From IMG/VR virus record IMGVR_UViG_3300042896_001364, positions 1-34,069 of that record: a stretch of DNA of 34,069 nt, one strand, 5' to 3'. Positions 16,150-24,892 of this stretch are shown here, piece after piece. The number at the start of each line of letters is the position of its first letter. Position 1 is the first letter of the stretch. A program made the translations under genes and the position numbers. Source of the DNA: a virus. The notes beneath the pieces were generated by a model, which searched no databases, was not told the DNA's origin, and saw only the letters and a list, made by a program, of their open reading frames with translations.

Positions 16150-18801
16150 CTATCCCGCCGCTACCGTGGCCGAGTTTTGCACCGCCGTTCTCAGGATCAG
16201 CGACAGATCATCGAACTTGGAAATGACATCGCTTTCCTCGGCCCGAATATAGGTGTCGATCAAATGTCGCATCGCAGGCTCGTACATCTTGAGATCGATG
16301 TAATCGCCGCTTGCCAGCTTGACCTCGTTTCGCACCTTTTCGAAGTGATCGACGTCCGCCTTGATGGCTGCGGCTTCAATTTCGGAATAGCCTGCCTCAG
16401 CCATTTCATTCGCAACATCGGCGTAGGCCCGCAAAAGCGCGGCCGCCAACCGATAAAGGGCGAGACGCTTCGGCTCATTCTCTTTCAACGCGTCTTTGTC
16501 GGCCGTATCTTCGGCGCAGAAGAACCGCAGATAGGCGTGGGTGTCGCGCGGCGCATCGACCGGCTCGCACAGGGCCCTGACCGCCTCAAGCGCATCGTCG
16601 AGGCGTTCCCGAGCCATCTTCAGGCGATCGGTCAGCAGCCCGGCTACATCTTCCTTGTCATAGCCGTCGAAAGCCTCGGTCGTGTAATCCTTGATCGAGG
16701 TCTCAAGGCTTTTGAACAAGTCCTTGTAGTCAATGACATAGCCATATTCCTTGTCGTCGCCGTCCAGCCGGTTGACCCGGCAGATCGCCTGGAACAGGCC
16801 ATGATCCTGCATCTTCTTGTCGATGTAGAGGTAAGTTGCCGACGGCGCATCGAATCCAGTGAGAAGCTTGTCCACCACGATCAGCAGCTTCATCTGCCCG
16901 GGCTCGTCGATGAACTTCTTCTTGGCCTGTTTCTCGAATGCCTCGGCCTCCTGACCGCCCAGCATCTTGGTGTAGATGTCGTACTGGCGCAGCCGTTCGG
17001 TCAGCCCCTCACCGCTTTCTTCGCCTTTGATATCGCTGGCCGACGGCTTGTAAGACGTCACAATCGCGCATTTACCTGCCAAATCGGTCTTGTCGAACAG
17101 CTCGTAGAACTTGCAAGCCTGATAGATGCTTGACGACACCAGCATCGCATTGCCGTGGCCGCTTTTCAGCCGGTCCTTCAACTCCATATCCATCAGGATA
17201 TCGCCGACGATCTTTTCCAGCCGCGATTGGCTCGACAGCACCTTTTGCATGGTGCCCCAGCGCTGCTTCAGCTGCGCCTTGGCCAAATCGTTCAGGCCTT
17301 TGGTTTTCAATTCGAACCATTGATCGATCTTCGCCTGCGACGTCACGTTCTGGTCGATATCCCGCGCCTCATAGCGCAGATCAAGCACGACGCCGTCCGC
17401 GACCGCCTCGTTGAATTTGTAGGTGTGGATGTAGGGGCCAAACACTTCGAGGCTGGTTTGCTTGTCCTCTTTCAGCAGCGGCGTTCCGGTGAAACCGATG
17501 AACATCGCATTCGGCAGGATCGCCTTCATCGCCTTGTGCAGATCGCCACTTTGCGAGCGGTGGCATTCGTCGACAAAGACGTAAACGTCGCCCTTGGCGC
17601 GAAAATCCTTCGGCAGCGCCTGGCGCACCTCTTCGATGTAGCCGCTGACATCAGCGTCAGACTCTTCCTTGCCACCGAACTTGTGGATCAGCGAACACAG
17701 CAGCCATGGGGCCTCTGCATTCAACTGCGCTATAAGTTCGGCGCCGCTTTTGCTGCGCAGGATGTCCTCGTTGACGCCCTTGAAAACCTTCTCGATCTGT
17801 TCGTCCAATTCTGTGCGGTCGGTGATGACAAGCACCCGCGCGCCCTTCACATTCTCCCGTATCCACTTGGCCAGCCAAACCATTGTCAGGCTTTTGCCGG
17901 ACCCTTGGGTGTGCCAGATGATCCCGCCCTCGCGCCGCCTGATCTGCTCCTGGGCCGCATGCACCCCAAAATACTGGTTGTGACGGCAGGTCTTCTTGAC
18001 GCCCGCGTCATACACCAAGAAATTATGGATCATGTCGAGGAAGCGATCCTTGGCGCACAGGCGCAGCAACGCGGTGTCCAATCGCGAAACGCCCGGCACG
18101 TCGGCCAGATAACGCTGGTCACGCTTGTCGATGCCCTCGCGGTAAGCCGGGTTCTCTTCGCGCCAGGCCAGCCAATACTTCTCCTTCGTCTCGATCACGC
18201 CATAGCGCAGCCCCTCGGTGTCATTCCCCGCCATGATCATCTGCATGGTGGTGAAGAACCGCTGGATGAACATCGGCTTTTGGTTGTCGAGGTTCTGGCG
18301 GATGCCTTCCGATACCGAAACGGTCGAACGCTTCAGTTCCAGCACGCCCAGCGCGATGCCGTTGACATAGATCACCACATCCGGCCGCTTGCCGAAGGTT
18401 TTGCCATCCGAGGTCGCGGCCTTGATCGCCACCTCTTCGGCAATGGCAAAATGGTTGGCCTCTGGGTCTTTCCAGTCGATCAGCCAGACGGTCTGGGTCT
18501 GCTCGCCCACATCCGCCTTCACCTTCACCCCATAGCGCAGCAGGTCGTAAACGTCGCGATTGATGTCATAAAGGCTGCGCGATTGGTCCGTCGCCACCTT
18601 GGTCAGATGCGCGATGGCCTTGGTGATTAGCGCGGGGGCGTAGCCCATGGCCTCAAGGAACGGGCGCAGGTAGGTGGGCTCAATATTCGCGTTGCCCACC
18701 CGGTCGATCCAGTTGCCCAGATGGTCATAACCAAGCTGGTCCTGAAACAGCTGCACGACCCGCGCCTGTGTCCGCTTTTCGATCTGGCCCACGGTGCTCA
18801 T
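16150..18801 (-). CDS. hsdR: Type I restriction subunit HsdR, C-terminally truncated by IS21
   Basis: This is the endonuclease/translocase subunit of a type I R-M complex. In 883 residues: PD-ExK nuclease with Asp141, Glu155 and Lys157 (LELK); Walker A TQGSGKS (298-304); DECH box (411-414); FTGTP (438-441); later helicase motifs GFDAPSATYLYIDKK and QAICRVNR; then the start of the DUF3387-type C-terminal domain. Family members usually have 1000 or more residues. Here homology stops at KFDDLSLI; the last 14 residues and the TAG are encoded by the IS21 right terminal repeat (16150-16193). The missing part normally helps dock HsdR on the methylase core, so restriction may be lost while modification continues. 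The start overlaps the previous stop (ATGA at 18798). Confidence 0.9.
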   Translation of the reverse strand: MSTVGQIEKRTQARVVQLFQDQLGYDHLGNWIDRVGNANIEPTYLRPFLEAMGYAPALITKAIAHLTKVATDQSRSLYDINRDVYDLLRYGVKVKADVGEQTQTVWLIDWKDPEANHFAIAEEVAIKAATSDGKTFGKRPDVVIYVNGIALGVLELKRSTVSVSEGIRQNLDNQKPMFIQRFFTTMQMIMAGNDTEGLRYGVIETKEKYWLAWREENPAYREGIDKRDQRYLADVPGVSRLDTALLRLCAKDRFLDMIHNFLVYDAGVKKTCRHNQYFGVHAAQEQIRRREGGIIWHTQGSGKSLTMVWLAKWIRENVKGARVLVITDRTELDEQIEKVFKGVNEDILRSKSGAELIAQLNAEAPWLLCSLIHKFGGKEESDADVSGYIEEVRQALPKDFRAKGDVYVFVDECHRSQSGDLHKAMKAILPNAMFIGFTGTPLLKEDKQTSLEVFGPYIHTYKFNEAVADGVVLDLRYEARDIDQNVTSQAKIDQWFELKTKGLNDLAKAQLKQRWGTMQKVLSSQSRLEKIVGDILMDMELKDRLKSGHGNAMLVSSSIYQACKFYELFDKTDLAGKCAIVTSYKPSASDIKGEESGEGLTERLRQYDIYTKMLGGQEAEAFEKQAKKKFIDEPGQMKLLIVVDKLLTGFDAPSATYLYIDKKMQDHGLFQAICRVNRLDGDDKEYGYVIDYKDLFKSLETSIKDYTTEAFDGYDKEDVAGLLTDRLKMARERLDDALEAVRALCEPVDAPRDTHAYLRFFCAEDTADKDALKENEPKRLALYRLAAALLRAYADVANEMAEAGYSEIEAAAIKADVDHFEKVRNEVKLASGDYIDLKMYEPAMRHLIDTYIRAEESDVISKFDDLSLILRTAVQNSATVAAG

Positions 18802-19541
18802 GACGGAACCTGCTTCCTGTTAACTTGCGGCAGCGGCGCCCATATCCAGCCCTCGGACACCGGGGCATCTGCGGGCGGTGCTTCCAGCCAGTCGCGCCGC
18901 AGCACAAAGGCATGGGCGATATAGGCACAGACCTCGGCGTCCATGATATCCGCCTTTGGGCCGTTGATGGGCTTGTCGAGTTCGGGAAACACACCCCGCG
19001 CCCGCGCCCGGCAGAGCGCGGGATAGGTTTCGATCAGGGTCATCTGCGCGCCATCCGACCAGACGCCCGGCGCGATCATCTGGGTGAAGCGGGCGACGGC
19101 GTGCATGGCCTTGGTCGACTGGCTGCCGATCATGTCCTTGACGGCCGACAGCGAGGTCAGGCCTTCCTCGTCAAGGCGCCGTTCAGTGAAGCGGTAAAGA
19201 TAGGGGTTCTCATAAGACCGGCCGATCTGGTCCAGCGGTACGCCGCCGGTGATCAACTGGGCGAAAGCGGCCGGAAAGCCGAGCGGGGCGTCGATGGCGA
19301 TTGTGGCTTTGGCTGTGCTTGCAAGCGGGGGCAGCTTGCACAGGGCGAGGATCGCCGTCAGGAAATCGGTGCCTGTGGTTGAGGCGTTGATGGTCAGACG
19401 CAGGTTGCCGCGCCAGGGCTGGCCGATCCGCGCGCCCGCGCCATCCAGCACCACCAGCGCATCGCGGCTGGTGGGGTTCTTGTCGCAGTTCCAGCCGCCG
19501 ACATCCCAGCCGATGAACACCTGATCTCCGCTCGCCGTCAT
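18798..19541 (-). CDS. DUF429 (RNase H-fold) protein embedded in the hsd operon
   Basis: The 247-residue product fits DUF429, a family predicted to have an RNase H-like fold and possibly nuclease activity. Visible landmarks are GWDVGG (11-16), IDAPLGFP (83-90), ETYPA (171-175) and an Asp-rich helix around Asp198-Asp201, spaced like an acidic active site. It overlaps hsdS (ATGA at 19538) and hsdR (ATGA at 18798), so all three are almost certainly co-translated, which implies a job linked to the restriction system. The biochemical function of DUF429 is not established. Confidence 0.75.
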   Translation of the reverse strand: MTASGDQVFIGWDVGGWNCDKNPTSRDALVVLDGAGARIGQPWRGNLRLTINASTTGTDFLTAILALCKLPPLASTAKATIAIDAPLGFPAAFAQLITGGVPLDQIGRSYENPYLYRFTERRLDEEGLTSLSAVKDMIGSQSTKAMHAVARFTQMIAPGVWSDGAQMTLIETYPALCRARARGVFPELDKPINGPKADIMDAEVCAYIAHAFVLRRDWLEAPPADAPVSEGWIWAPLPQVNRKQVPS

Positions 19542-20731
19542 ATCAGCCGCACCCGTCCGGTCAGCAGTTCCTGCATCATGCCCTGCTTGACCGCGCGAGC
19601 CTTGGCGGCCTGCGCCTCAAGCGCGGCGAGGTCGGCGTCCATGTCGGAAAGGACTTCGGCGATAGCGGTTTGTTCAGAGAGAGATGGGAAAGGAATAACA
19701 GTCTTCTTTGCCCCAGAAATCGTGTAAGTTCCAACGGTACTGCCACCCGCGGAGTCTCTGATTTGCCTCATGATTTCTTCGGTCAAGAAAAGCTGACGAA
19801 GAAAACTCGCAGACATTTTGCCACGAATCTTGAACCAAATAATATTGCCATCTTTGAAATAGAACTCTTGGTCACTCTCAACCACGAAAACGCGCCCAAG
19901 AGTCCCGACTCCCGTTACAAGCATATCTCCAACTTCCGGAACCCCAGAGTTGGCTTTGTGGGACTCATATAGATCGCGCGAGACAAACAGCTGATTTTCG
20001 ATAGCCTCATTGTCAGCCAGCAGGACAATCTCACGCGCTCGATAAAACGGCACGCCTTGGGTTTTCCATTCGCTCTGAAACACTCGCTTGCTTGAACCAA
20101 TATCAAAAATCTCGCCCAACCGCTTCACCTCCCACTCCCCCGAGAACCCCGGCAGGCGGGTTTTGCCGGTGAGGAGGTGTTGCATGGCGGCCTGCTTGAG
20201 GTCGCGCTTCTTAGCGATCATCCCCTCCAACGCCGCAATCAACCCATCCGCATCCGCCAACGCCGCCGCAATGGCGCGTTGTTCCTCCGGAGGTGGAGAT
20301 AGAAAATCTCTTTCCTTCAGAAACTTAAAGTGCCGATTGTATCCCGTTGCCTCAATTCCCCTGTGCTCCAATGCGAAGCTGTGAAAGGTTGCTGAGTGGC
20401 CTGATTTTGGGACAAGGATTTGCGTCCCATCAGCGCCAACAACGAAATCATGCAGCACTAACTTTACGATGCACGTGTGATCCCCGAAGATGATTACTCC
20501 GCCTTCAGGGACCGCAAATAGCTTTTCGGCGAAGTCAGAGTATCCTACGATGCGCTTCTGACCTTGATCCACAATCGGGAAAAGTCCCATTTCACGGTAT
20601 TCTGACGTCTGTATCTGATATGCCTTACTCGGAACCTTCCTGAAGACACTTTCGAAGTGCTGAACATCCCAATCTTCCGGAACAACCCCCACCTCAGTCT
20701 GCTTATACCCCGGCCTGATCTCCCCCTGCAT
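19538..20731 (-). CDS. hsdS: Type I specificity subunit HsdS
   Basis: The 397-residue specificity subunit recognises a bipartite target. Two target-recognition domains (about residues 15-150 and 200-345) are each followed by a conserved helical spacer. The repeats are EEQRAIAAALADADGLI...LLTGKTRLPGF and SEQTAIAEVLSDMDADL...LLTGRVRL. The ATG at 20731 is chosen because it lies just past the hsdM stop (20734) and begins with the family-typical GYKQTEVGVVPEDW; the open frame before it lies inside hsdM. Both recognition domains are visibly more AT-rich than the spacers, consistent with exchange of specificity domains. Confidence 0.92.
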   Translation of the reverse strand: MQGEIRPGYKQTEVGVVPEDWDVQHFESVFRKVPSKAYQIQTSEYREMGLFPIVDQGQKRIVGYSDFAEKLFAVPEGGVIIFGDHTCIVKLVLHDFVVGADGTQILVPKSGHSATFHSFALEHRGIEATGYNRHFKFLKERDFLSPPPEEQRAIAAALADADGLIAALEGMIAKKRDLKQAAMQHLLTGKTRLPGFSGEWEVKRLGEIFDIGSSKRVFQSEWKTQGVPFYRAREIVLLADNEAIENQLFVSRDLYESHKANSGVPEVGDMLVTGVGTLGRVFVVESDQEFYFKDGNIIWFKIRGKMSASFLRQLFLTEEIMRQIRDSAGGSTVGTYTISGAKKTVIPFPSLSEQTAIAEVLSDMDADLAALEAQAAKARAVKQGMMQELLTGRVRLI

Positions 20732-20733
20732 CG

Positions 20734-23175
20734 TCACGCCGCGAACCCCATCCGCTTCAGATGCGCCGCCACCTTGGCACTCAGCGCGTCCAGATCCTCG
20801 GCCAGTTTCGGCAGTGGCGTGGCATAGCGTTCCGCCAGCATCTTGACCCGCCGCGCCAGAGCCTGGCTCACGCGGTCCACCTCGGCCGCCACATCCGACC
20901 GCACCTTCGTGAGCCATTTGCCCTGTACCAGCAGCGCTTTGACCTGTTCCTCGGTCAGCTTGGCATATTGCGCCACCACCGCCGCATCCAATGCCGCCTG
21001 CGCCGCCTTGACCGCCGCATCGGCATCCGCCGCCGCTTCGATCAGCGACAGGCAGGTTTTCAACATCGCCCGCTCTTCGCCCGCCTCCTTGTCCAGACGT
21101 ATGTCGCGGGTCCGGTCCTTGACAGATTTCGCGGTCAGCTTGCCCTTGTCGGTCTTGGCCTCGAACAGCAACCCATCCTCGCCGCCATGTTCCTCGTCCA
21201 ACTCCTCCACCGCCCGCGCGGCCTCTTCGGCCTTGGCCTCCAACGCCTCCAGCGCGGCCTGTTCGGTGGCGAAGAACCGCGCCACGATCAGCGCGGGCGG
21301 GATCAGTTCCGCCTTCAGCTTTCGCCGCCCCAGCGTGATGTCGGGGGTTTCGGTGAACTTGCCCTCGGCATTCTTGACCAGTTCACGGATCACGCGCCCC
21401 GCCGCCCAGCCATCCTGCACAAGGATATAGGTGTCGTCCTGCATCACCTCGGCCCAATAGGTCATCAGGTGCTGATAGACGTCGTAGCCATCAATCAGCG
21501 GCACGGGTTTGAAGCGATCCAGCAGGTCTTCGGACAGGGTGGCGATCAGGGCCTTGGGATGGTCGCCAATGGCAATGCCGCGCAGCCGGTCGATATGGGC
21601 GGCTGACCAGGCATCGAACACCTCGGTCACGCGGGCGGTGAAGGCGGCAAACTCGGGGTGGTTCAGGATCGCGCCCTTGACCTCGGCCGCATCGACCAGC
21701 GGCGTCAGATAGCCCGGCCGATCCCCTGGGCCAAAGAGCGTGGCCCGAACGGCAGGCAGAACATCCCAGAACTCGGCCAGCGCATCGACATCGCGCACCG
21801 GGATGCCGCCCTTCAGATGCGCCTCGATGTCCTGCAGGTCTTCGGGTTCGGAACTGTCGATGTAACGCGGGATGTTCAGGTTGAAGCCGTGCTTTTCGAT
21901 CTCGGCCAGCGGCACCATGCGGGAATATTTGTCGATCTCGATCTGCTTGGTGAAGGCGTCGACGATCTTGTGCAGGTCCTGCGACCGCAGCCGGTTCTTG
22001 TTGCCGTCCTTCACGAAGCCCTTGGAGGCGTCGATCATGAAGATGCCAGTGCGGGCGTGGGCGTTTTCCTTGTCGATCACCACGATGCAAGCTGGGATGC
22101 CGGTGCCATAGAACAGGTTGGCAGGCAGGCCGATGATCCCCTTGATGTAGCCCTTCTTGATGATCTTCTCACGGATTTCGCTTTCGGCATTGCCGCGGAA
22201 GAGAACACCGTGCGGCAGAATGACTGCGCCTTTGCCGGTAGTTTTCAGCGAGGCGATGATATGGAGCAGATAGGCAAAGTCGCCGTTCTTGGCAGGGGGA
22301 ACACCGTAGTCAAAACGATCGTAGATGTCGTTTGCCGGATCAAGCCCGGTTCCCCAGGCTTTGTCCGAGAATGGCGGGTTGGCGACCACGAAGTCGAAGG
22401 TTTTCAGGGTGCCGTTGGGGTTCTTGAAATGCGGATTGGCCAACGTGTTGTCCCGCCAGATTTCCGCGGTCGGGCAGTCGTGCAGCACCATGTTCATTTT
22501 GGCGAGGGCGCGGGTGGCGACGTCTTTTTCCTGGCCGTAGATTGTGATGCCCGCTGGGGCTTCGTCGCGCGCCTTCAAGAGAAGTGAGCCGGAGCCGCAT
22601 GTTGGGTCGTAGATTGTCTGGTCCGGGCGGTTGGAAGCGCTGATGGCGATGGCCTTCGCCATGATTTTCGACACTTCGGATGGCGTGTAGAACTGTCCCT
22701 TGCTCTTGCCCGACTCAGTTGCAAAGTGGCGCATCAGGTATTCATAGGCATCGCCGAGGATGTCGTCGCCCTCGGCCCGGTTCTTGCGGAAATCAAGCTC
22801 AGGGCGGTTGAAAATCGCCACTAGGTTTGACAACCGATCGACCATTTCCTTACCAGTGCCGAGCTTCTCTTCCTCGTTGAAATCGGCAACGTCGATCACG
22901 CCCTTCAGGTCGTTCGCCTCGGCCAGCTTCGCAATAATGATGTTAATCTTCTCGCCGATTTCTTTGTCACCTTTCAGGGCAACCATATCGGCAAAGCTAC
23001 CACCCTCAGGGATTTCGATCAGACCGTCCGGATCGCCTGCATATTTGTCGGAGACGTATTTCACGAACAGCAAGACGAGGACGTAATCTTTGTATTGCGA
23101 GGCATCCATCCCGCCCCGAAGCGCGTCACAACTTGCCCAAAGCGAACTGTAGATTTCTGATTTCTTAACTGCCAC
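20734..23175 (-). CDS. hsdM: Type I N6-adenine methyltransferase subunit HsdM
   Basis: This is the methylase subunit of the HsdM2S complex. Motif I is DPTCGSGS (190-197), the catalytic motif is NPPF (266-269), and QFYTPSEVSKIM (161-172) is the usual pre-motif. The GTG at 23175 is chosen as start because family members begin AVKKSE-YSSLWASCD at this point; the ATG at 23229 has no ribosome site. With 813 residues it is longer than the classical 500-residue HsdM. The extra C-terminal 300 residues contain an Ala/Glu-rich coiled-coil-like stretch (around EALEAKAEEAARAVEELDEE). It is the first gene of the hsdM-hsdS-DUF429-hsdR operon. Confidence 0.93.
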   Translation of the reverse strand: MAVKKSEIYSSLWASCDALRGGMDASQYKDYVLVLLFVKYVSDKYAGDPDGLIEIPEGGSFADMVALKGDKEIGEKINIIIAKLAEANDLKGVIDVADFNEEEKLGTGKEMVDRLSNLVAIFNRPELDFRKNRAEGDDILGDAYEYLMRHFATESGKSKGQFYTPSEVSKIMAKAIAISASNRPDQTIYDPTCGSGSLLLKARDEAPAGITIYGQEKDVATRALAKMNMVLHDCPTAEIWRDNTLANPHFKNPNGTLKTFDFVVANPPFSDKAWGTGLDPANDIYDRFDYGVPPAKNGDFAYLLHIIASLKTTGKGAVILPHGVLFRGNAESEIREKIIKKGYIKGIIGLPANLFYGTGIPACIVVIDKENAHARTGIFMIDASKGFVKDGNKNRLRSQDLHKIVDAFTKQIEIDKYSRMVPLAEIEKHGFNLNIPRYIDSSEPEDLQDIEAHLKGGIPVRDVDALAEFWDVLPAVRATLFGPGDRPGYLTPLVDAAEVKGAILNHPEFAAFTARVTEVFDAWSAAHIDRLRGIAIGDHPKALIATLSEDLLDRFKPVPLIDGYDVYQHLMTYWAEVMQDDTYILVQDGWAAGRVIRELVKNAEGKFTETPDITLGRRKLKAELIPPALIVARFFATEQAALEALEAKAEEAARAVEELDEEHGGEDGLLFEAKTDKGKLTAKSVKDRTRDIRLDKEAGEERAMLKTCLSLIEAAADADAAVKAAQAALDAAVVAQYAKLTEEQVKALLVQGKWLTKVRSDVAAEVDRVSQALARRVKMLAERYATPLPKLAEDLDALSAKVAAHLKRMGFAA

Positions 23176-23444
23176 GAGGCCCCCGACTATTTTATTGACA
23201 CTACAGCCTGATGATTGGCCTTGATGCATTTGTTTTTCGACAGCAAGGCAGGTATCGCCAAGTCTTTGTGGCCCGGCCCAGCGTCAACCAGACCTCCCAA
23301 CCGACTGTTCTGCCTTCCGCATGCATCGTCGGCCTAGGCGTGGAGCGCCCTGCCGGAGATGCCCGGCCATTTGCAGTCAGATTGCCCGGTTGTGCAAGCC
23401 GCGGTTGACCTCGAAAGTCGCTTCATTGGCCCTTTTGGGCTGGA
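23176..23444. other. Junction between hsdM and element 2, likely attachment-site region
   Basis: The hsdM promoter must lie at the left of this 269-nt gap; a TAAAAT hexamer sits 12 nt before the GTG, but I see no matching -35. The end of the element 2 integrase lies on the right, so an att core would be expected here. No tRNA gene or tRNA 3' end and no repeat of another window segment was found. Confidence 0.4.
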
Positions 23445-24716
23445 TTATCCGGCCCCGCCCACAACCTTGAGCCTCGGCTTCAGCATTTCCCCCACCGCGT
23501 TCACCCCGGCCCGCAGAGGCGAGTCGATCAGATGGGCATAGCGCTGGGTGGTGCCGATTTGGGTATGCCCCAGCAGCCGCCCGATCATTTCCAGCGAGGC
23601 CCCGCCAGAAACCAGCAACGAGGCGAAGGTGTGGCGCAGGTCATGGATGCGGACGTCGGGGATCTCGGCCTGCACGCGCATCCGTTCCCAAAACCGCTTG
23701 AGGTCCACCACCGGCTGGCCGGGCACATCGCCGGGGAAGAGGAAGCGGCAGCCTTTCGGCACGGCATCCCCGCGCAGCCGGATCAGAGCGACCGCCTCAT
23801 GCGAGATCGGGACGCGGTGCACGCGGCGCTGCTTCGTGTAGGCCGCTTGCTTGGTCCAAATGGCCAGATCGAGGTTGAACTGGTCGAAGGTGGCAGTGCG
23901 GGCCTCGCCGCAGCGGGCGCCGGTCAGCATACACAGGCGAATGATCCCGGCAGCGCGCTGATCGGGATCGGCGCAGAGGGCGTCAGCGAGGCGCTGGATT
24001 TCCTCGAAGGAGAGGAACCGCTCCCGGGCGGTCTCGGGGCGCTTGCGAAAGCTGGTGGCGGGATTGTCTGTGCGCATTTTCCATGTGACCGCGAGGCTGA
24101 ACATCTTGCGCAGCACCTCCCCCACCCGGTTGGCACGCACGGGCGTTGGCTTGAAGGTCTTCGGCGGCGTCTTGGGTTTAGGCTGCTTTGCCTTGAACGC
24201 CCGGGGAGCCGGGACTGGCTTGACGGTTTTCTTCCAGACCCGCGGCCGCCCTGCCGCGACCTTGGTCAGCAACCGGTCGACATCGGTCGGCGTGATGTCG
24301 GTGACCTTGCGTGACCGCCACTCGGGCAGGACCAGCGTTCTGACCATGCTGGCCTGATCCTTGCCACTGGATGCGGACAGTTTCGGCAGATGTTCGTCGA
24401 TGTACCGATCGATCAGTTCGTCAACGGTGGGCGCGTGTCGCGCGTTGGTCCGCGTGTCCATCGGGTCTTCACCCCGATCGATGTCGCGCTTCAGGCGCTT
24501 GGCTTCCTCCCGAGCGGCGACCACCGACCAGCTAGGCCATGTGCCGATCGTCATGCGGCGCTGCCGCCCGGCGGCGCGGTAGATCAGGATGAACCCCTTG
24601 CGGCCCGACAGGAAAACGCAAAGGCAGAAGCCCGCGCAATCCTCGTCAAAAACCACGTACTTGCGCGTACCGATTTCGGCAGCCTTTACAAATCGTTCAG
24701 TCAAATGCGTTCCCAT
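23445..24716 (-). CDS. int: Tyrosine recombinase (P4-like phage integrase), element 2
   Basis: This 423-residue integrase has the same architecture as the one at position 1: DUF4102-type N-terminus, core-binding region with a Pro/Lys-rich insertion (about 160-190), and catalytic domain. Catalytic residues are Arg268 (TGARCGE), His358 and Arg361 (HDLRH), His384 (LGH) and Tyr393 (RYAHL). ATG 24716 is chosen: AAGGGGAG lies 5 nt upstream and the alignment with the other integrase begins here; a TTG at 24767 would add 17 unrelated residues. A 53-bp regulatory repeat (24782-24834) lies 65 nt upstream of the ATG. Confidence 0.95.
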   Translation of the reverse strand: MGTHLTERFVKAAEIGTRKYVVFDEDCAGFCLCVFLSGRKGFILIYRAAGRQRRMTIGTWPSWSVVAAREEAKRLKRDIDRGEDPMDTRTNARHAPTVDELIDRYIDEHLPKLSASSGKDQASMVRTLVLPEWRSRKVTDITPTDVDRLLTKVAAGRPRVWKKTVKPVPAPRAFKAKQPKPKTPPKTFKPTPVRANRVGEVLRKMFSLAVTWKMRTDNPATSFRKRPETARERFLSFEEIQRLADALCADPDQRAAGIIRLCMLTGARCGEARTATFDQFNLDLAIWTKQAAYTKQRRVHRVPISHEAVALIRLRGDAVPKGCRFLFPGDVPGQPVVDLKRFWERMRVQAEIPDVRIHDLRHTFASLLVSGGASLEMIGRLLGHTQIGTTQRYAHLIDSPLRAGVNAVGEMLKPRLKVVGGAG

Positions 24717-24781
24717 GCGGGCTCCCCTTGTCGCACCGACTGAGCAAAGAGAATCGGCAAAGAGCAACCTGCTCTACACGA

Positions 24782-24834
24782 GGGACCGGAATTTAGGGGG
24801 AAACCGGGGGAAACAAAAAGGCAATTAATCCGGT
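24782..24834 (-). promoter_or_regulatory. Regulatory repeat upstream of int (left copy of inverted pair)
   Basis: This 53-nt sequence is an inverted copy of 25671-25724, with 49 of 54 aligned positions identical and 33 of the first 34. It contains GACCGGAATT and two GGGGGAAAC units spaced 10 bp apart (one helical turn). Relative to the integrase it lies 65 nt before the start codon, in the same orientation as the other copy has to its own gene. The reading as a common promoter/operator is inference. Confidence 0.8.
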
Positions 24835-24892
24835 ACTTTTTGCGGCCCAATGCGGTTGTTTGCGGCCTCGCGCAGATTCGAGACCAACTGCG

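Larger units (their letters stand above)
13659..16193 (-). mobile_element. IS21-family insertion sequence, 2535 bp
   Basis: The left end TGTCAACGGCGG (13659) and the complement of the right end, TGAGAACGGCGG (ending 16193), are imperfect terminal inverted repeats (about 21 of 27 positions match). Each end has a second internal copy of the GGCGG-N2-nAAAA...GGCCA unit (13689 on the left, 16128-16139 on the right), as is typical of IS21 multiple terminal repeats. It contains istB and istA, transcribed leftward. The bases flanking the two ends do not match, so there is no target-site duplication. Its right end lies inside hsdR. Confidence 0.85.

Noticed and set aside
17155-18630. Long open frame (491 codons) on the plus strand
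   Set aside because: It lies entirely antisense to hsdR, whose helicase and nuclease motifs are unambiguous. The opposite frame stays open because of GC-rich codon bias and has no family features.
23176-23444. tRNA gene or tRNA-end attachment site beside the element 2 integrase
   Set aside because: P4-like integrases often use tRNA genes, but no T-loop-like or acceptor-stem sequence could be found here or elsewhere in the window.
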